Assembly (NCBI GenBank): GCA_037176905.1
Contig: JBBBWG010028976.1
Coordinates: 64,694-123,006 of the forward strand
Source of the DNA: Azolla pinnata
Taxonomy: Eukaryota; Streptophyta; Polypodiopsida; Salviniales; Salviniaceae
DNA: 58,313 nucleotides
Reading direction: 5' to 3'
In this document: piece after piece, positions 1 through 11,175 of the stretch
Layout: each line of letters begins with the position of its first letter
How positions within the stretch are numbered: position 1 is the first letter of the stretch
Notes under the pieces: model-generated
What the model was told of the DNA's origin: nothing
Databases searched by the model: none
What the model saw: the letters and a program-made list of their open reading frames with translations, nothing else
Position numbers and translations under genes: made by a program

Positions 1-585
1 ACCCCTAAACCCCAACATTAAACTCCTAAACCCTAGACCACAATTTCAGACATATTTGCCTAAGATTAAGAACTCTTTTAAACCCTTAAATCCTAAACCC
101 CTAAACCCTAGCCCTAAACCCTAGCCCTAAACCCCTAGAAACCCTAACCCTAGACCACAATTTCAAAGATACTTGCTGGATTAAGAACTGTTTTAAACCC
201 TTCAATCCTAAACCCCAAAACCCTAACCCTAAGCCCATAGAAACCCTGACCCTAGACCACAATTTCAAACATGTTTGCTGGATTAAGAACTCCTTTAAAC
301 CCTTAAATTCTTAACCCCTAAACCCTAAACCCATAGAAACCCTGACCCTAGACCACAATTTCAAACATATTTGCTGGATTAAGAACTCCTTTAAACCCTT
401 AAATTCTTGACCCCTAAACCCTAAACCCATAGAAACCCTGACCCTAGACCACAATTTCAAACATATTTGCTGGATTAAGAACTCCTTTAAACCCTTAAAT
501 TCTTGACCCCTAAACCCTAAACCCCTCAAAACCCTAGACCCACAATTTCAGACATATTTGTTGGATTAAGAGCCTTTTCAAAAAC
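1..585. repeat. Telomere-like degenerate tandem repeat
   Basis: About six tandem units begin with a CCCTAGACC block near positions 31, 148, 250, 346, 442 and 532, so the period shrinks from 117 to 102, 96, 96 and 90 bp. Each unit holds a conserved core (ACAATTTCARACATATTTGC, then GGATTAAGAAC) followed by several CCCTAAA or CCCTAGA words, the plant telomere motif in C-rich orientation. The two central units are almost identical, which suggests recent amplification. The array may continue left of the window. Reading frames through it are artefacts of the repeat. Confidence 0.9.
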
Positions 586-924
586 AATATATGTATATAT
601 GTATAGATACAGCATTGGGAGAAGAAAACATCATTCTGTGTGTTTTTTCCTTGTGTTTGTGATGGTGGGCGATGGTGCGCTGCTGTCAGCAGCTCCATGC
701 AGATCTCGGGATCTCGTCCGCCATGGCGCTCTTCCACGCAGATACAGATACACAGACGAGGGAGAGCCTGCAGATGGGGATTTTGCAGCCAGGGGGATGA
801 TCGGTGGGGGGAACAGCCTTCTGGGGATGATCGACTCCGCTCCGTCTCAAATCTCCAGCCCAAAACCGCCATGCCCCGATTCTCTGCACTCCTCGGGATG
901 TATGCAAATGGACCTGTGCGAGGG
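586..924. other. Unassigned spacer between repeat arrays
   Basis: Non-repetitive sequence between the telomere-like repeat and the GAT/GAA array. Short overlapping open frames exist on both strands, but I recognise no protein family, and they run straight into the trinucleotide array. I see no supported gene here. Confidence 0.5.
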
Positions 925-1300
925 CGATGATGATGGCGATGGCGATGAAGAAGAAGAAGAAGAAGATGATGATGATGATGCTGAAGAAGAAGAAGAAGAT
1001 GATGGTGATGATGATGATGGTGCTGGAAGAAGATGATGATGATGATGCTGAGGAAGAAGAAGAGAAGAAGATGATGATGATGATGGTGATGATGATGATG
1101 GTGCTGGAAGAAGAAGATGATGATGATGCTGAGGAAGAAGAAGAGAAGAAGAAGAAGAAGAAGAAGAAGAAGAAGAAGAAGAAGATGATCATCATCATCA
1201 TCATCATCATGAAGAAGAAGATGTTGTTGATGTTGATGATGATTGATGATGCTGGTGGTTGTGGTTGTGGTGGTGATGATGATGATGATGATGATGATGG
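925..1300. repeat. Compound (GAT)n/(GAA)n microsatellite
   Basis: Alternating runs of GAT, GAA and GGT on the + strand. Inside it a block of about 75 bp (998-1072) is repeated nearly exactly at 1073-1145, so the array also grew by segmental duplication. The long frames here encode only runs of D, E, M, H, S or I and are not genes. The array lies about 500 bp upstream of the CLE-type gene. Confidence 0.95.
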
Positions 1301-1815
1301 CCTGCACAATCGCAGATCTTCTCTGTGCGTGTGCAAATCCATCGCTGACAACACAGAGAGCTCCAGAGATTTCAGGCCATGGCCGGTGTTCTAGGGCAGA
1401 GCGCAAATCGCCTTCCAAAACCCTAAACACCCCGAGAGCTATGGACTCCTTTTAAGCGCCCTATCCAAAGTGTCCGTCTTCCGCGGCCTTTGATCTACAA
1501 GCAGAGCTTGTGAGCATTTGCGGAGCCATAGCCATTGATCCTCTGATACCTGCAACTATCAAGGGTGCATGCTGCTATTCCCCAGATCGAGATTCAGCTG
1601 CTGCGCTGCTACACCTGCTGTTTTTTTATTCGAATCGCAGCTCCATTCAAGCAAAGAGCTTCGGAATCACAAGCCTGCAGAGCTTCATCAAGCACCGCAA
1701 GGCATATACATATACAAAAGCTAGATCTAGATACATAGATCGATCGATAGATCGATAGATTGATACTGTATCCATTGATCGACAGATCGAGACTAGGGAA
1801 ATAGAGATCGGAGCG
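1301..1815 (+). promoter_or_regulatory. Presumed promoter and leader of the CLE gene
   Basis: The sequence leads into the ATG at 1816. It holds a telo-box-like word (AAACCCTAAAC, about 1419-1429) and a GATC/GATA tetranucleotide run (about 1738-1765). I see no convincing TATA box at a typical distance, so the transcription start is not placed. Confidence 0.35.
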
Positions 1816-2930
1816 ATGAGGAGGCCGAATCATCTGGTTCCGACGATTGTCGTGATCCTCGGCGTGCTTGCGCTCTTGTGTTGTGCGTTGCTCTCTGCGG
1901 ATGGGAAGAGGAACTTGGCAGAATCTGTTGTGTGGCGCAGTACTGAGGATCATAGCAGAAATTCTCCACAGGATCTGGGCTCGGAAGGGATCGAGACTAG
2001 GATCGATCCCACAGCATCAGCTCGCCGTCACCAGCAAGAGCTCCATGGCCATGATCTGAGAGCTGCTGTAGTTACCGCACGAGCTCCACATCTGCCTGAT
2101 TTCAAGCTCGTCTGGCATACAACCCGATATCATCGAGTCCCGAGCAGCCCCAACCCCATCCAAAATGAGTACTTCTCTATCTCTCTCTCTCTCTTCTCTT
2201 GTCTTCAAGCTTGCAAAGCTTTCGGAATTACCGTAGACCTCAACCTCTGTGCCAATGTCTTTCCTTTTCTGTCACCACTTGCTTGAGTGCAAGCTTATCT
2301 AGGGTTTAGGGCTTCGGGTTTTAGGGTTTCATTGCCCATCTTCTGTCTTTGGTGTTGCTTTCCCGATCGATGCGGTGTAGAAATTGCTCCCTTGCCCTCC
2401 TTGCATCCACGAAAATAAGCTTCCATCCTTTCACTTTCGATGCTCTCTCATCAAATCCTGTGCTCTTGTCTGGATAAAACAGTACCTAGCTGTCATGGAG
2501 ATCTCTTGTGGGCCCGAAATCAAAGAAAGCTCATATGTCAAGAGTCTGTTTTGAAACGAAGGTTTCAAAATCCGATTGCTGTCTGTAGAATATACTGCAC
2601 CTCAATCTTGGTGGTTTCATTGATTTCAGTAGAATATATTGCTAGAAGTAATTTTGTCTGTTCTTGCTGATCAAACTAATGGGTGTGTTATTGTGGTATA
2701 GATTGGGGTTTGAAATTGATTTGAGTAGAATATACTGCTACAAGTAATTTTGTCTATTTTTGCTGATCAAACCAATCGGTGCGGTATAGATTGGGGTTTC
2801 ATTGATTTGAGTAGAATATACTGCTACAAGTAGTTTTTCTCTGTTATTGTGGTATAGAATATACTGCTGATCAAACTAATCAGTCTGTTATTGTGGTATC
2901 AAATCTTACAGAGGTCCAGGAACTCGTTGA
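1816..2930 (+). CDS. TDIF-like CLE peptide hormone precursor
   Basis: Small secreted signalling precursor. Residues 1-30 form a signal peptide: a basic start (MRRPN) followed by a hydrophobic stretch ending near LLSADGK. A variable middle leads to HRVPSSPNPIQN (residues 106-117, 2131-2166), which matches the 12-residue CLE domain and is closest to the TDIF class (HEVPSGPNPISN), with His1, Pro4, Pro7, Asn8, Pro9, Ile10 and Asn12 kept. In that family the peptide is cleaved, hydroxylated on prolines and read by PXY/TDR-type receptor kinases in the apoplast. Unusually, Gly6 is Ser. If exon 1 ends at 2168 (GA|GTACTT) and joins an acceptor at 2911, the chain adds EGPGTR and stops at 2930 (123 aa). 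Unspliced, it runs to 2286 (156 aa). The motif is firm; the splice is inferred. I cannot tell whether the gene is expressed. Confidence 0.72.
2590..2900. repeat. Degenerate tandem repeat, about 80-100 bp units
   Basis: The phrases AGTAGAATATACTGCTACAA, TTGCTGATCAAACTAAT and GTTATTGTGGTATAGATTG recur three to four times with shuffled spacing. The repeat lies in the proposed intron or 3' region of the CLE gene. No coding potential is seen. Confidence 0.8.
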
Positions 2931-4395
2931 CTGCACAAAGTGGATGTCAGGGAATGGAAAGCAATGTGAGTACAGTCGTGAACATGCAACCATCTGTTGT
3001 TAAAAACCTTGCTACATTATGACCCCCTCAAAAATAGACACTCATTTTGACTTGGAACACACTTCTGGTACTGTAAACGGATTCCACAGTGCAGATTGTT
3101 AAATAGAGGATTTTCTTTTATCTTTCAGACCCGGGATGAAAGGCATCAATTACATGTGTATATATATGTGTGAAGTAAATTTATCCGTTCAAATCTTGTG
3201 GGTTCATAAATGTGGGCGGTGTTTTGGTAGATCAGTTTTGAATTTGGGGTCATGAAAAGTATGAAAGGATTTGCCCATGTAGTAGGATGATCAGCAAGCT
3301 CTGTGCCCCTCTTTAATATGAAAACCCTACATCATAGTACCTTGATGTTGAAGAGAGACAGTAATGACATGGTAAGCTTCGAGTTCCAAGCACGCTTGAC
3401 CATCTTGACGGCAATGACTACTAGATCCTAGTTGTTGGTTGAACAAATAAATTAATATTGACTTGGTCTTGGTCTTCAGCTGGTTTTAGGGTTTATCTGT
3501 TTCACAGGAGTAGTATAAAATGCTAAGGGGTGTACAATCTGGATGGACAGCAAGCCAAAAACAAGAGAAGTCACTTAGGCAACCAAAACATTCCTCTTTT
3601 TTAGAGTTCTTTGATGAAAATATGCCAATGTTTTCAATATGTCAAATGAGATGCTAAGCTGATTGGGGCATGCTGAAACCGAGGGCTTCAGAGGTTTTAA
3701 ACCAAGGCAAATTTGCAATTCCGTAATGTATTGCTGAATGGCTATGAATTTCAGCGAACACATTCTTTGTGGTTTATATATATATACCCTGTGCGTGGTT
3801 TTTTCTTCTTCTTGCAGAAGCTACCACCATTACGGTTCAGCGAGATCTTAGGAATGACGAGCTTAAAAAGGATTATAAATAACATCATTCTGCTCTCCAT
3901 TTCTCTATTGTTTGCATGCCATCCTCTCAAGTTGAGCTCATCCTTTTCGGATTTTTTGAGGAAAACTTGACTTCACTTGGACTGTATGAGATGCTTCAAC
4001 CGTCCACAGCCTTAAAAACATTTTAAACAAAAACAATATATTTACATTTATACATATGCATGCACATTTCAACAGCAATGAGGAAAAGAAAAAAAGAAAG
4101 AAAAAAGAAATTGATGGAGGGAGGGATTCAGAGCCTGATTTTTTAACAAATGGGCTATAACAAAAAACGTAAGAACCGTTTTTTGAAGAAAAAAACCCAT
4201 GAAATCACGCTCCCGTATACCTCTGAAAGATTCCTTTCATGTATCATTTAGTATGTATGAGACAGTTGGGCTCTCTTCAGCATTACACATTCTAAATGCC
4301 CAGATAGATCATTTTTAGAGGTAGGTTCCATCTGAGGTTTGAAGCTGGAGCTTCTTTGCTTTTTGCTTTTATTTTCCAATGTGTCTCTCATTGTT
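2931..4395. other. Intergenic region between CLE and RabGAP genes
   Basis: AT-rich sequence with no recognised gene. A pyrimidine tract and CAG acceptor at about 3815-3820 are followed by a short open stretch reading EATTITVQRDLRND and then KKDYK before a stop. It could be a last exon of a longer CLE-locus transcript, but I cannot connect it to an upstream exon. The region also probably holds the 3' UTRs of the two convergent genes. Confidence 0.4.
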
Positions 4396-7300
4396 TTAAC
4401 ACATCCTTGGCAATCCACGTTTCCTTACCTTGGAATTTTGGATCTCCACTGAAGGGTTCTTCGTTTGCTCATATTCAATTCTCAGTTCTTCCAACCTTTT
4501 TGAAACCTGAATATTGAAGGAAACATACTCATTTCCAATGGATACACAGATAGATTTTTACAAAATAAAGGAGCAACCACACCATCACAAATGTAGATCA
4601 TTAAACCCAAAAGGGAATAGCAAAAGTAACATGTGAATTGACGAGGGAAGAAAACAAACAGTTAAATATGACATGACACGAACCACAGTTCTCTTAATCA
4701 TCCAAAATTATACACCCAGGGCCACATTTTTTCAAGTATACCTTGATTGAGAAAGCCATTGGTAGCAGCGTATCTGGACACAAGGCATCATCAGGAAAGT
4801 TACGCAATGCCTGGATTAACTTCTCGAATGGAAGCTTTACCTGAAAAACCATCATATAAAAGATATGAGAACTCCCTTATTTTGTTGAATCCAGAATGAT
4901 GATTCTTTTCGGTTTCTTTTTCAATTTGCTTTTTGAGATTTTGCATGTCCGGTTTCATTTTCCCAATTCATTTCATTGTAGATGGACAGATTTATTCAGT
5001 TGTCAGTAAAACACACCAGATCATCATTGCAATACTTGAGAACAGCCAAGCCAACCTTAAAAATGATCTTCACACCCTGGATTCACAATCAATCCAAAAG
5101 CATCCCAATACTATTGAACACAAGTTCAAATGAAACATTTCCGGAATAGAAAAAGAAGTGTGCACATATATTGTTCTAAGTGGGATTGGCTAACCTCAGA
5201 AAGAAAAACATCCCATATGCGGAGTGCAAGAGGAAAGGGGAAGGAATATGAGAACACAGTGATAAACCACTGGCTTGCATACATGCTCGGATTTATCAGT
5301 TCTCTATCAAAATGAGCCCCCAGTTTGGGCAATTGCTCCTTTACAAGCCTCTCGAATTGGAAGAGATATTGCTGAACAAGTGGAAGTCCGACCTGGATCA
5401 CAAGGAGAAATGGAAAACCAAACAAAAAAAAAGATTAACAGTACATAAAGTGGAGACTTAGCGTGGTTTTATTAAGAATAGAGAAGAAAGAACATTCTCT
5501 AGGGTCCTTTTCATCTTGTCTTAAGTTTTTTTTAACGAAACATGATTAGAATATCCTTACATATTGCCACTTATAATATCTGGTTTCTGCCAATGGGTTT
5601 TGAGTTTAAACATGCATACATCATGATGACTGATCCATACATTTCCTAGAATTTTATTGACGATACATTTTTTACACGCTTTTCCTGGAAATAAGGAGTA
5701 CATAGTCACAACAATCAGCAAGATTAACAATGATCCCTCCCAGTAAGAGTAAAGATAGCTTTCTAAATCTAGAGCAAGAAAGAAGAGAATATTGATGTCC
5801 AAAAAATCATTCAGCATTGACTGATTGGCATGCCCATTCCATTAAGCCTTTAAGCTCTTTCTAGAGTGTTCTCTGGCGAGAGACGGAAAATTATTGACAT
5901 CAAAATCTTTAGATTTACATTACATCCTATGCAAAGAAATACCTTACCAAGTAAAGGCCTTCCATTGGAGCGTGAACTGCCCCTTTTAGTAATGCTACTA
6001 ATAACCAAAAAGCATCTTCTTCACTCATGTATAGGAGCAGTAATCCCGCCAAGAAACCCATCCCCTGGTAAAAGAACATCATCAGGTTCCATTAATACCT
6101 CTTTTAAAATGTCACCTTTTCGGATTGATAAACTGCTGAAAAACATCAAAGCTCATAGGTATTAATAATAATTCATCCAATGTTTTAATGTTACAAAATT
6201 TAAGCCTTATACCTGAACATAGCCAACAGCTCGATCGTACACTGAATATGCCTTCAAGACATTATACAACGACCTTTGCCCTGGCCCATGTCTTTGTTGG
6301 AAAAACACATGTGAAGGAAATGTTCTTGAAATGTCTCGGATGATGTCCAGCTCAGCTGCAGATGTCTCATACAATACCAGTTGCTGCCAAAATAAAGGCC
6401 CAAAAAATAATTATAATACATGAGATTAGTACAAGGCTTAATTTTAAATAGTTACTACATTCTATAACATTGGAAAGACATTGTAAAATGAGTATCAAAA
6501 TATTTCATAGCACATGAGGTTTGAGTTCACAGTTTGGTATTTAAGATGAACAATACCTCATAGACACCCTGATGCATCAACAGCAAGTCTCTACTTCCAG
6601 ATATCAACTGCCAAACTAGTCCTCTTAGACAGTCAGGAATCCCTTTCCTGATTCTTCTTTTTACCACACTGGGTTTCCGTCGTGCATAATGCTTCCAATC
6701 AGCTCCCCCAACTCCAATCATTTTACGCCATTTTCGTAGTCTTTTTTCCTCCCTGCATACATGTACATTAACATGGATATACATCTTCAAATATGCTTCG
6801 CACATCTCATAGACGCACAAAACTAACTACATATCCAGAACATCAAGAAAGTAAAGACATGAAATCAAACTACACTGAAGCACCTCAGGAAAGCATACGA
6901 AATAAGTTTCTCAGGCTCTACCTTTGTCATATGTCTATAATCCCTTTGCATTAAAACAGGAAAAGATTAGTTATACATTGAAATTTGCATTGGTATAAGG
7001 AAACAGTAAGAGAATTTTGGGAGAAATAACCAGAAACAAGAATATATCAAGATCATTTGAGATAACAGGAATGGATCTATCTTTTCCAATACTGCTTGCT
7101 AAGACAATGGTTGACCATAAGACCCTAGATTTACACTTGTGTCATGATAGATTTATCATCATAACCTCTAATTATGAACTGGAAATCTCTTTTTATGTGC
7201 TCCAAAGTATGATAAGGTAGCTCGAAACCTCTTCGTATCAGTTAGAGATTGAGATATGCACATATGCACAAACATTCCTTTTAGGATTTCATTTTTGTTT

Positions 7301-8212
7301 TCAGCCTCTTGGTCTCCTACAACATTTTCTCTCTTGAGCGAGATTAGGGAATCCTGCTTTCTTTCTAAATGTAACATACATGCTAACTGCATAATCCACG
7401 CACCAAACCAGCAAAAACATCATATTGGGAACACCAAAAGGGTACAGCGACTATGAATGCTATGCAAATTGAAATTCTCAGTAGAGTACCATATGAGATG
7501 AGCCATAAGCTACCTTTCCCATGCTAATTGCATGAACATGTAAAAAGTGCAAAGCAAAAAGAAAACATTACTGCGAAGAATGCATCTGAGAAGACATGTC
7601 AAATGCTTACCAAGATACCACATGAGATAAGAGTCTCTAATTGACGTTTCCACGTGCTCTGCTAATTCCATAGACTCTCAAAAAAGGCAATGCAAAAAGA
7701 AAACGTGACTGCTAAGAATGAATCTGAGGTAATTGCTATTGCTCTCTATCTTTCATGATACCTCTTCAGGCAATAAATTCAAAGACCCGAATACACACGA
7801 ATCATTTCTTTCTGAAACGCATGAATGCATCGAAGGAAAGGCCAAGAACGCAATTAAAACACAACTCAAGAATGCAAGTACACAAACCAAACAAAGAAAA
7901 GAATGAAAACAAATAAGATACAGCAAAAACAGATGCATGGACATTTTAAGAAGAAAGAAAGCAAAAGAGGAGACGAGAAACATAGGCGTACCTGTCTCTA
8001 TCATTTCTCGGTTTTGTTTTGGAGATCTCTGAAGGAAGAGGAGGATTTGACGTGAGAGGAGCGTTCGAGGCAGTTGGAGAAGGTGTCGGTTGATCTGATT
8101 TGAGGAACCCATATCTGTCCACAGGCCTGAGGGGCGGTACAGGGCCAGGTTCAAATTCGGCCGCATACGATCTTCGATTCTCTGTTTCTGGCTCTTCCGC
8201 GGTTCCTCTCAT
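4396..8212 (-). CDS. TBC-domain Rab GTPase-activating protein
   Basis: Predicted to speed GTP hydrolysis by Rab GTPases in vesicle traffic. Eight exons on the minus strand: 8212-7992, 6752-6557, 6383-6213, 6064-5948, 5392-5195, 5076-5017, 4840-4742 and 4506-4396. All have GT-AG borders and join in phase to 390 aa. The TBC domain starts near residue 105 (KRRIRKGIPDCLRGLVWQL). The arginine finger lies in IIRDISR (153-159) and the glutamine finger in YVQ (Gln196). Later blocks (GLPLVQQYL, INPSMYASQWF, RIWDVFL) match the plant PAM1/At3g02460 group. The N-terminus is a Pro/Ser-rich linker with the RYGF motif. I chose the ATG at 8212; an in-frame ATG at 8329 would add 39 Lys/Arg/Glu-rich residues. 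The last exon ends shortly after AAG|GTAAGG, so an alternative 3' exon is possible. Confidence 0.88.
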
Positions 8213-8700
8213 CCCTATTCCTTCTCCCTTCTGTGTCTTCTTCTTTTTCTTCTCCCTTCTCCTTCTCCTGCTTATTAATGCCACTGAATCTGGGACTCTC
8301 TTCTTCTTCCTCTTCCCTTCTTGATTCACAATGCACGCAAAAAGATTTCCCTGCTTAATGCCACTGAATCTGGGGAAAGATAATTCTCAGATTTCCGAGC
8401 CTCCAATGAGAAGGAAGAAAGAAGAAGAAAAAAGAGGGCCTTTTTTCTTCCTTTCTTTGATGGTGATGACTCCGATAGGAAATGGTGATTGTGGGCGATT
8501 TTGCCGTCGCTGTCGCTGTTCTTCTTCTTCTACTACTACTACTCTCTCTCTCTCTCTCTGGTAGGAAAGGGTAGTGATGGGGGGGGGCGTAACCGAAGGC
8601 AACAGATCTCCCTCCCTCCCTCTTTTCTCTGCGACTAGCGATTTGATCGAGATCGGAGGAGGAGAACAGAAGGAATGTCGTGGAAACAGAGGAATCGCGG
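8213..8700 (-). promoter_or_regulatory. 5' leader and promoter region of the RabGAP gene
   Basis: Read on the minus strand, this is a purine-rich leader. It has long GA/GAA runs, a (GA)n run at about 8541-8560, a short poly-C (G on +) at 8580-8587, and two related blocks around the phrase TTAATGCCACTGAATCTGGG (about 8273-8293 and 8355-8375), which form a direct repeat about 80 bp apart. No clear TATA box is seen. Confidence 0.45.
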
Positions 8701-8745
8701 CTCAATCAACAACAAACAGCAACGAAGAGGAAGCATCGCGAGGAC

Positions 8746-8746
<1 letters not shown>

Positions 8747-8776
<30 letters not shown>

Positions 8777-9480
8777 ATGATGGTGGTGATGGTGACGACG
8801 GTGATGATGGTGATGGTCATGGTGGTAGTGATGATGGTAGTGATGGTGATGACGTGGTGCTGGTGGTGATGATGGTGATGGTGGTAGTGATGATGATGGC
8901 GTTGGTGGTTATGATAGTAGTGATGATGATGGCGTTGATGGTTGACAGTAGTGATGATGATGGTGATGATGATGATGGTGATGATGGTGATGGTGGTAGT
9001 GATGATGATGGTGCTGGTGGTGATGATGGTAGTGATGGTGATGGTGGTTGTGGTGGTGATGGTGATGATGGTAGTGATGGTGATGGTGATTGTGGTGGTG
9101 ATGGTGATGATGGCAATGACGGTGATGGCGGTGATGGTAATGATGGTGATGATGGTGATGGTTATGGTGATGATGACAATGGTGGTGATGGTGGTGATGG
9201 TGATGGTGATGGTCATCATCCATCCCCATCCCCCATCGAATTCATGGGTCATGTGTTTTCATCACCATCAGCATCATTACGATCATCCCCATCAGACCAT
9301 TACCACCATCATCCCCATCGGTAGCATCACCACCATCACCTCACCATCATCATCCTCACCATCACTACCATCATCCCCATCAGTACCATCACCACCATCA
9401 CCACAAGCATTCTTCATCCTCACAATCTCCACCACCATCATCATCATGGGTCATGTCTCATGATGCTACCATCATCAGCA
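8747..9480. repeat. GAT/GGT array switching to its complement
   Basis: From 8747 to about 9213 the + strand is almost only GAT, GGT and AGT triplets. From about 9214 to 9480 it becomes ATC/ACC/CATC triplets, the complementary type, with short unique sequence between. The whole therefore forms an imperfect inverted repeat able to fold back on itself. Frames through it code only for D/G, M/V, H or I/T runs and are not genes. Confidence 0.92.
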
Positions 9481-9668
9481 TGGTAGCCCTCACCATCCAC
9501 CATCCTCCGAGCATGCACATCAGACATGCATATACGCATGCACGATCACCATCTCCACCACCAACAGCAGCATCATGGCTCATGTCTCATGATGGCACTG
9601 TCATCAGCATGCCAGCCGGCACTGTCACCATCATCCGAGCACGCACATCAGACATGCATTACACATAT
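9449..9668. repeat. Two-copy direct repeat of about 135 bp
   Basis: A block starting with ATGTCTCATGATG, followed by an ATCATCAGCATG word, a TCCGAGCAYGCACATCAGAC word and an ACATGCAT word, occurs at about 9449-9545 and again at about 9582-9665. It lies at the end of the ATC-rich arm. Confidence 0.75.
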
Positions 9669-9720
9669 CTACATGCTTCAACGGATCCATTAGTCGAGCA
9701 GCTGCTCTCTGTTGCATGGA

Positions 9721-10800
9721 CTTAGCGGCATCGGCTCGTTTCCGAGGAAGAAGAGGATTTCAATTGGCTGAAGGGGACGAGTTGTTGGTTCGAATCCCCC
9801 GCTGGAAATCATGGGGTTTTATGAAGTAGCGTAACATTTTAACCAAACCTGCTGTCAGTCCGAGCAGAAAAGAGTCGGGTTCACAAGAGTCGTTTCTCCA
9901 GAAAAATCCATTGTTTTCTATGTTTATTTCCGATTTCCTAGCTTGTTTTTTTCTTCAAACCTGTTGCTCTTCTGTCGATTTTTGAGCAGAAGTCCCAGCA
10001 ACAAGGGCTTTTTTTTTTGCTCACATGTGTTTCGATGGTTCCAATTGGGTCCCTGCAAACCATTGGCTCCAACATGTTATGTAATATGTTATCGATGCAT
10101 GCGCCCCGTGCCATGTGGGCGGTGCTGGTGCTTGCTGATGATCATCTTCGCGGATCGATTCGCTTCATGTGGCGTGATACACACGACGGATCTGCAATGT
10201 GTCGACATCGTGAATCGCCTCGAGCATATTCCGTGCTTGTCTTCCGAGTCAATGTCAATCAATGTCCCCCCAGAAATGAAAGTAAACACTCGTGGTTCCG
10301 AAAGTTCCCTATCGGATTGAAACTTCAAGATTTCCAAAATGATGTCGATGTACAAACCTTGTCGATCGTAGAGCTTGGCATCAAGCTTTTGCCGCCCGAC
10401 AGTTAGTCCAATGGCCGATTCCCCGCATGGCACTGGCTTCTTCTTCATAATAACATTTGCAGGCTGATAAGGGAGACAATGTGGGGATGAACATCGGCCA
10501 CAAAAGGGGCCAAGCTTCGATCAGGACCCATCAATGCGGTGATTACCAATAATTTTGCTCGATCACTTCCAGGACAAAGAATCGCTCCTTTGTGCTCTTT
10601 CTAGCTCAACTTTTGGCAGAATTAGATGAGATTCGTTCGATTGGAATGCTGGAAACGAAGGGGATCTGCATTCCGAATCGAGCAGATTCACCCGCTGCTG
10701 ATTGCATTCGAAACAGTCGACAATCGTCCGTGGTTGCAACAGAGGATCTCGTCTCAACTGCTTGTTAAATAAAGCATAAAAAATACGAATACGCTGGACA
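9721..10800. other. Intergenic, with a tRNA-like fragment
   Basis: No gene is recognised. At about 9758-9802 there is a TTCAATTGGCTGAA word like a tRNA D-arm and, only about 17 bases later, GGTTCGAATCCCCC like a T-arm. The anticodon arm is missing and the T-stem is poorly paired, so it is not a functional tRNA. It may be a decayed tRNA or a SINE head. Short frames at 9943-10448 have no family resemblance. Confidence 0.4.
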
Positions 10801-11060
10801 ATTGTGTTGCACATGTACATATACATGCACATCCACATTCACATCCAACATACCTATACATCCACACACATGTATACCCACATGCACATGCACATCCACA
10901 TGCACATCCACATCCACAAGCGCATGCACATGTACATCCACATGCACATCCACATCCACAAGCGCATGTACATGCACATGCACATGCACATCCACATCCA
11001 GAGTGACCCACATGCGCATGCAAATCCACATCCACATCTACATGCACATACACATACGTT
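10801..11060. repeat. ACATGC/ACATCC hexanucleotide minisatellite
   Basis: Repeats of CACATG, CACATC and CATCCACA words with a higher-order unit of about 36-42 bp that includes CACAAGCGCATG (twice, near 10914 and 10957). It ends about 115 bp before the PPR start codon. Open frames here give only Thr/Cys/His/Ile runs. Confidence 0.92.
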
Positions 11061-11175
11061 TCCTCCCGCAGAGGATCAATCCATTTCCTCGTGATTCTCT
11101 TTACTCTGCAATCGCCTTGTCTCCTTCTGCGCAACTTTGGTTTCTTGCCCGATTTCTCACGTAACCTTTGATCAC

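Noticed and set aside
534-1430. Long minus-strand and plus-strand frames over the first GAT/GAA array
   Set aside because: They translate to runs of I, H, L, D or E dictated by the trinucleotide repeat, and all frames are open together.
8635-9324. Frames of up to 214 codons in the 8.7-9.4 kb array
   Set aside because: Pure low-complexity D/G, M/V, H and I/T translations of a microsatellite on both strands.
9758-9802. A tRNA gene
   Set aside because: The D-arm-like and T-arm-like words are too close, there is no anticodon arm or acceptor stem, and the T-stem mispairs.
10754-11164. Cys/Ala/Gly- and Thr/His-rich frames that look like cysteine-rich peptides
   Set aside because: Products of the ACATGC/ACATCC hexamer minisatellite; all six frames stay open.
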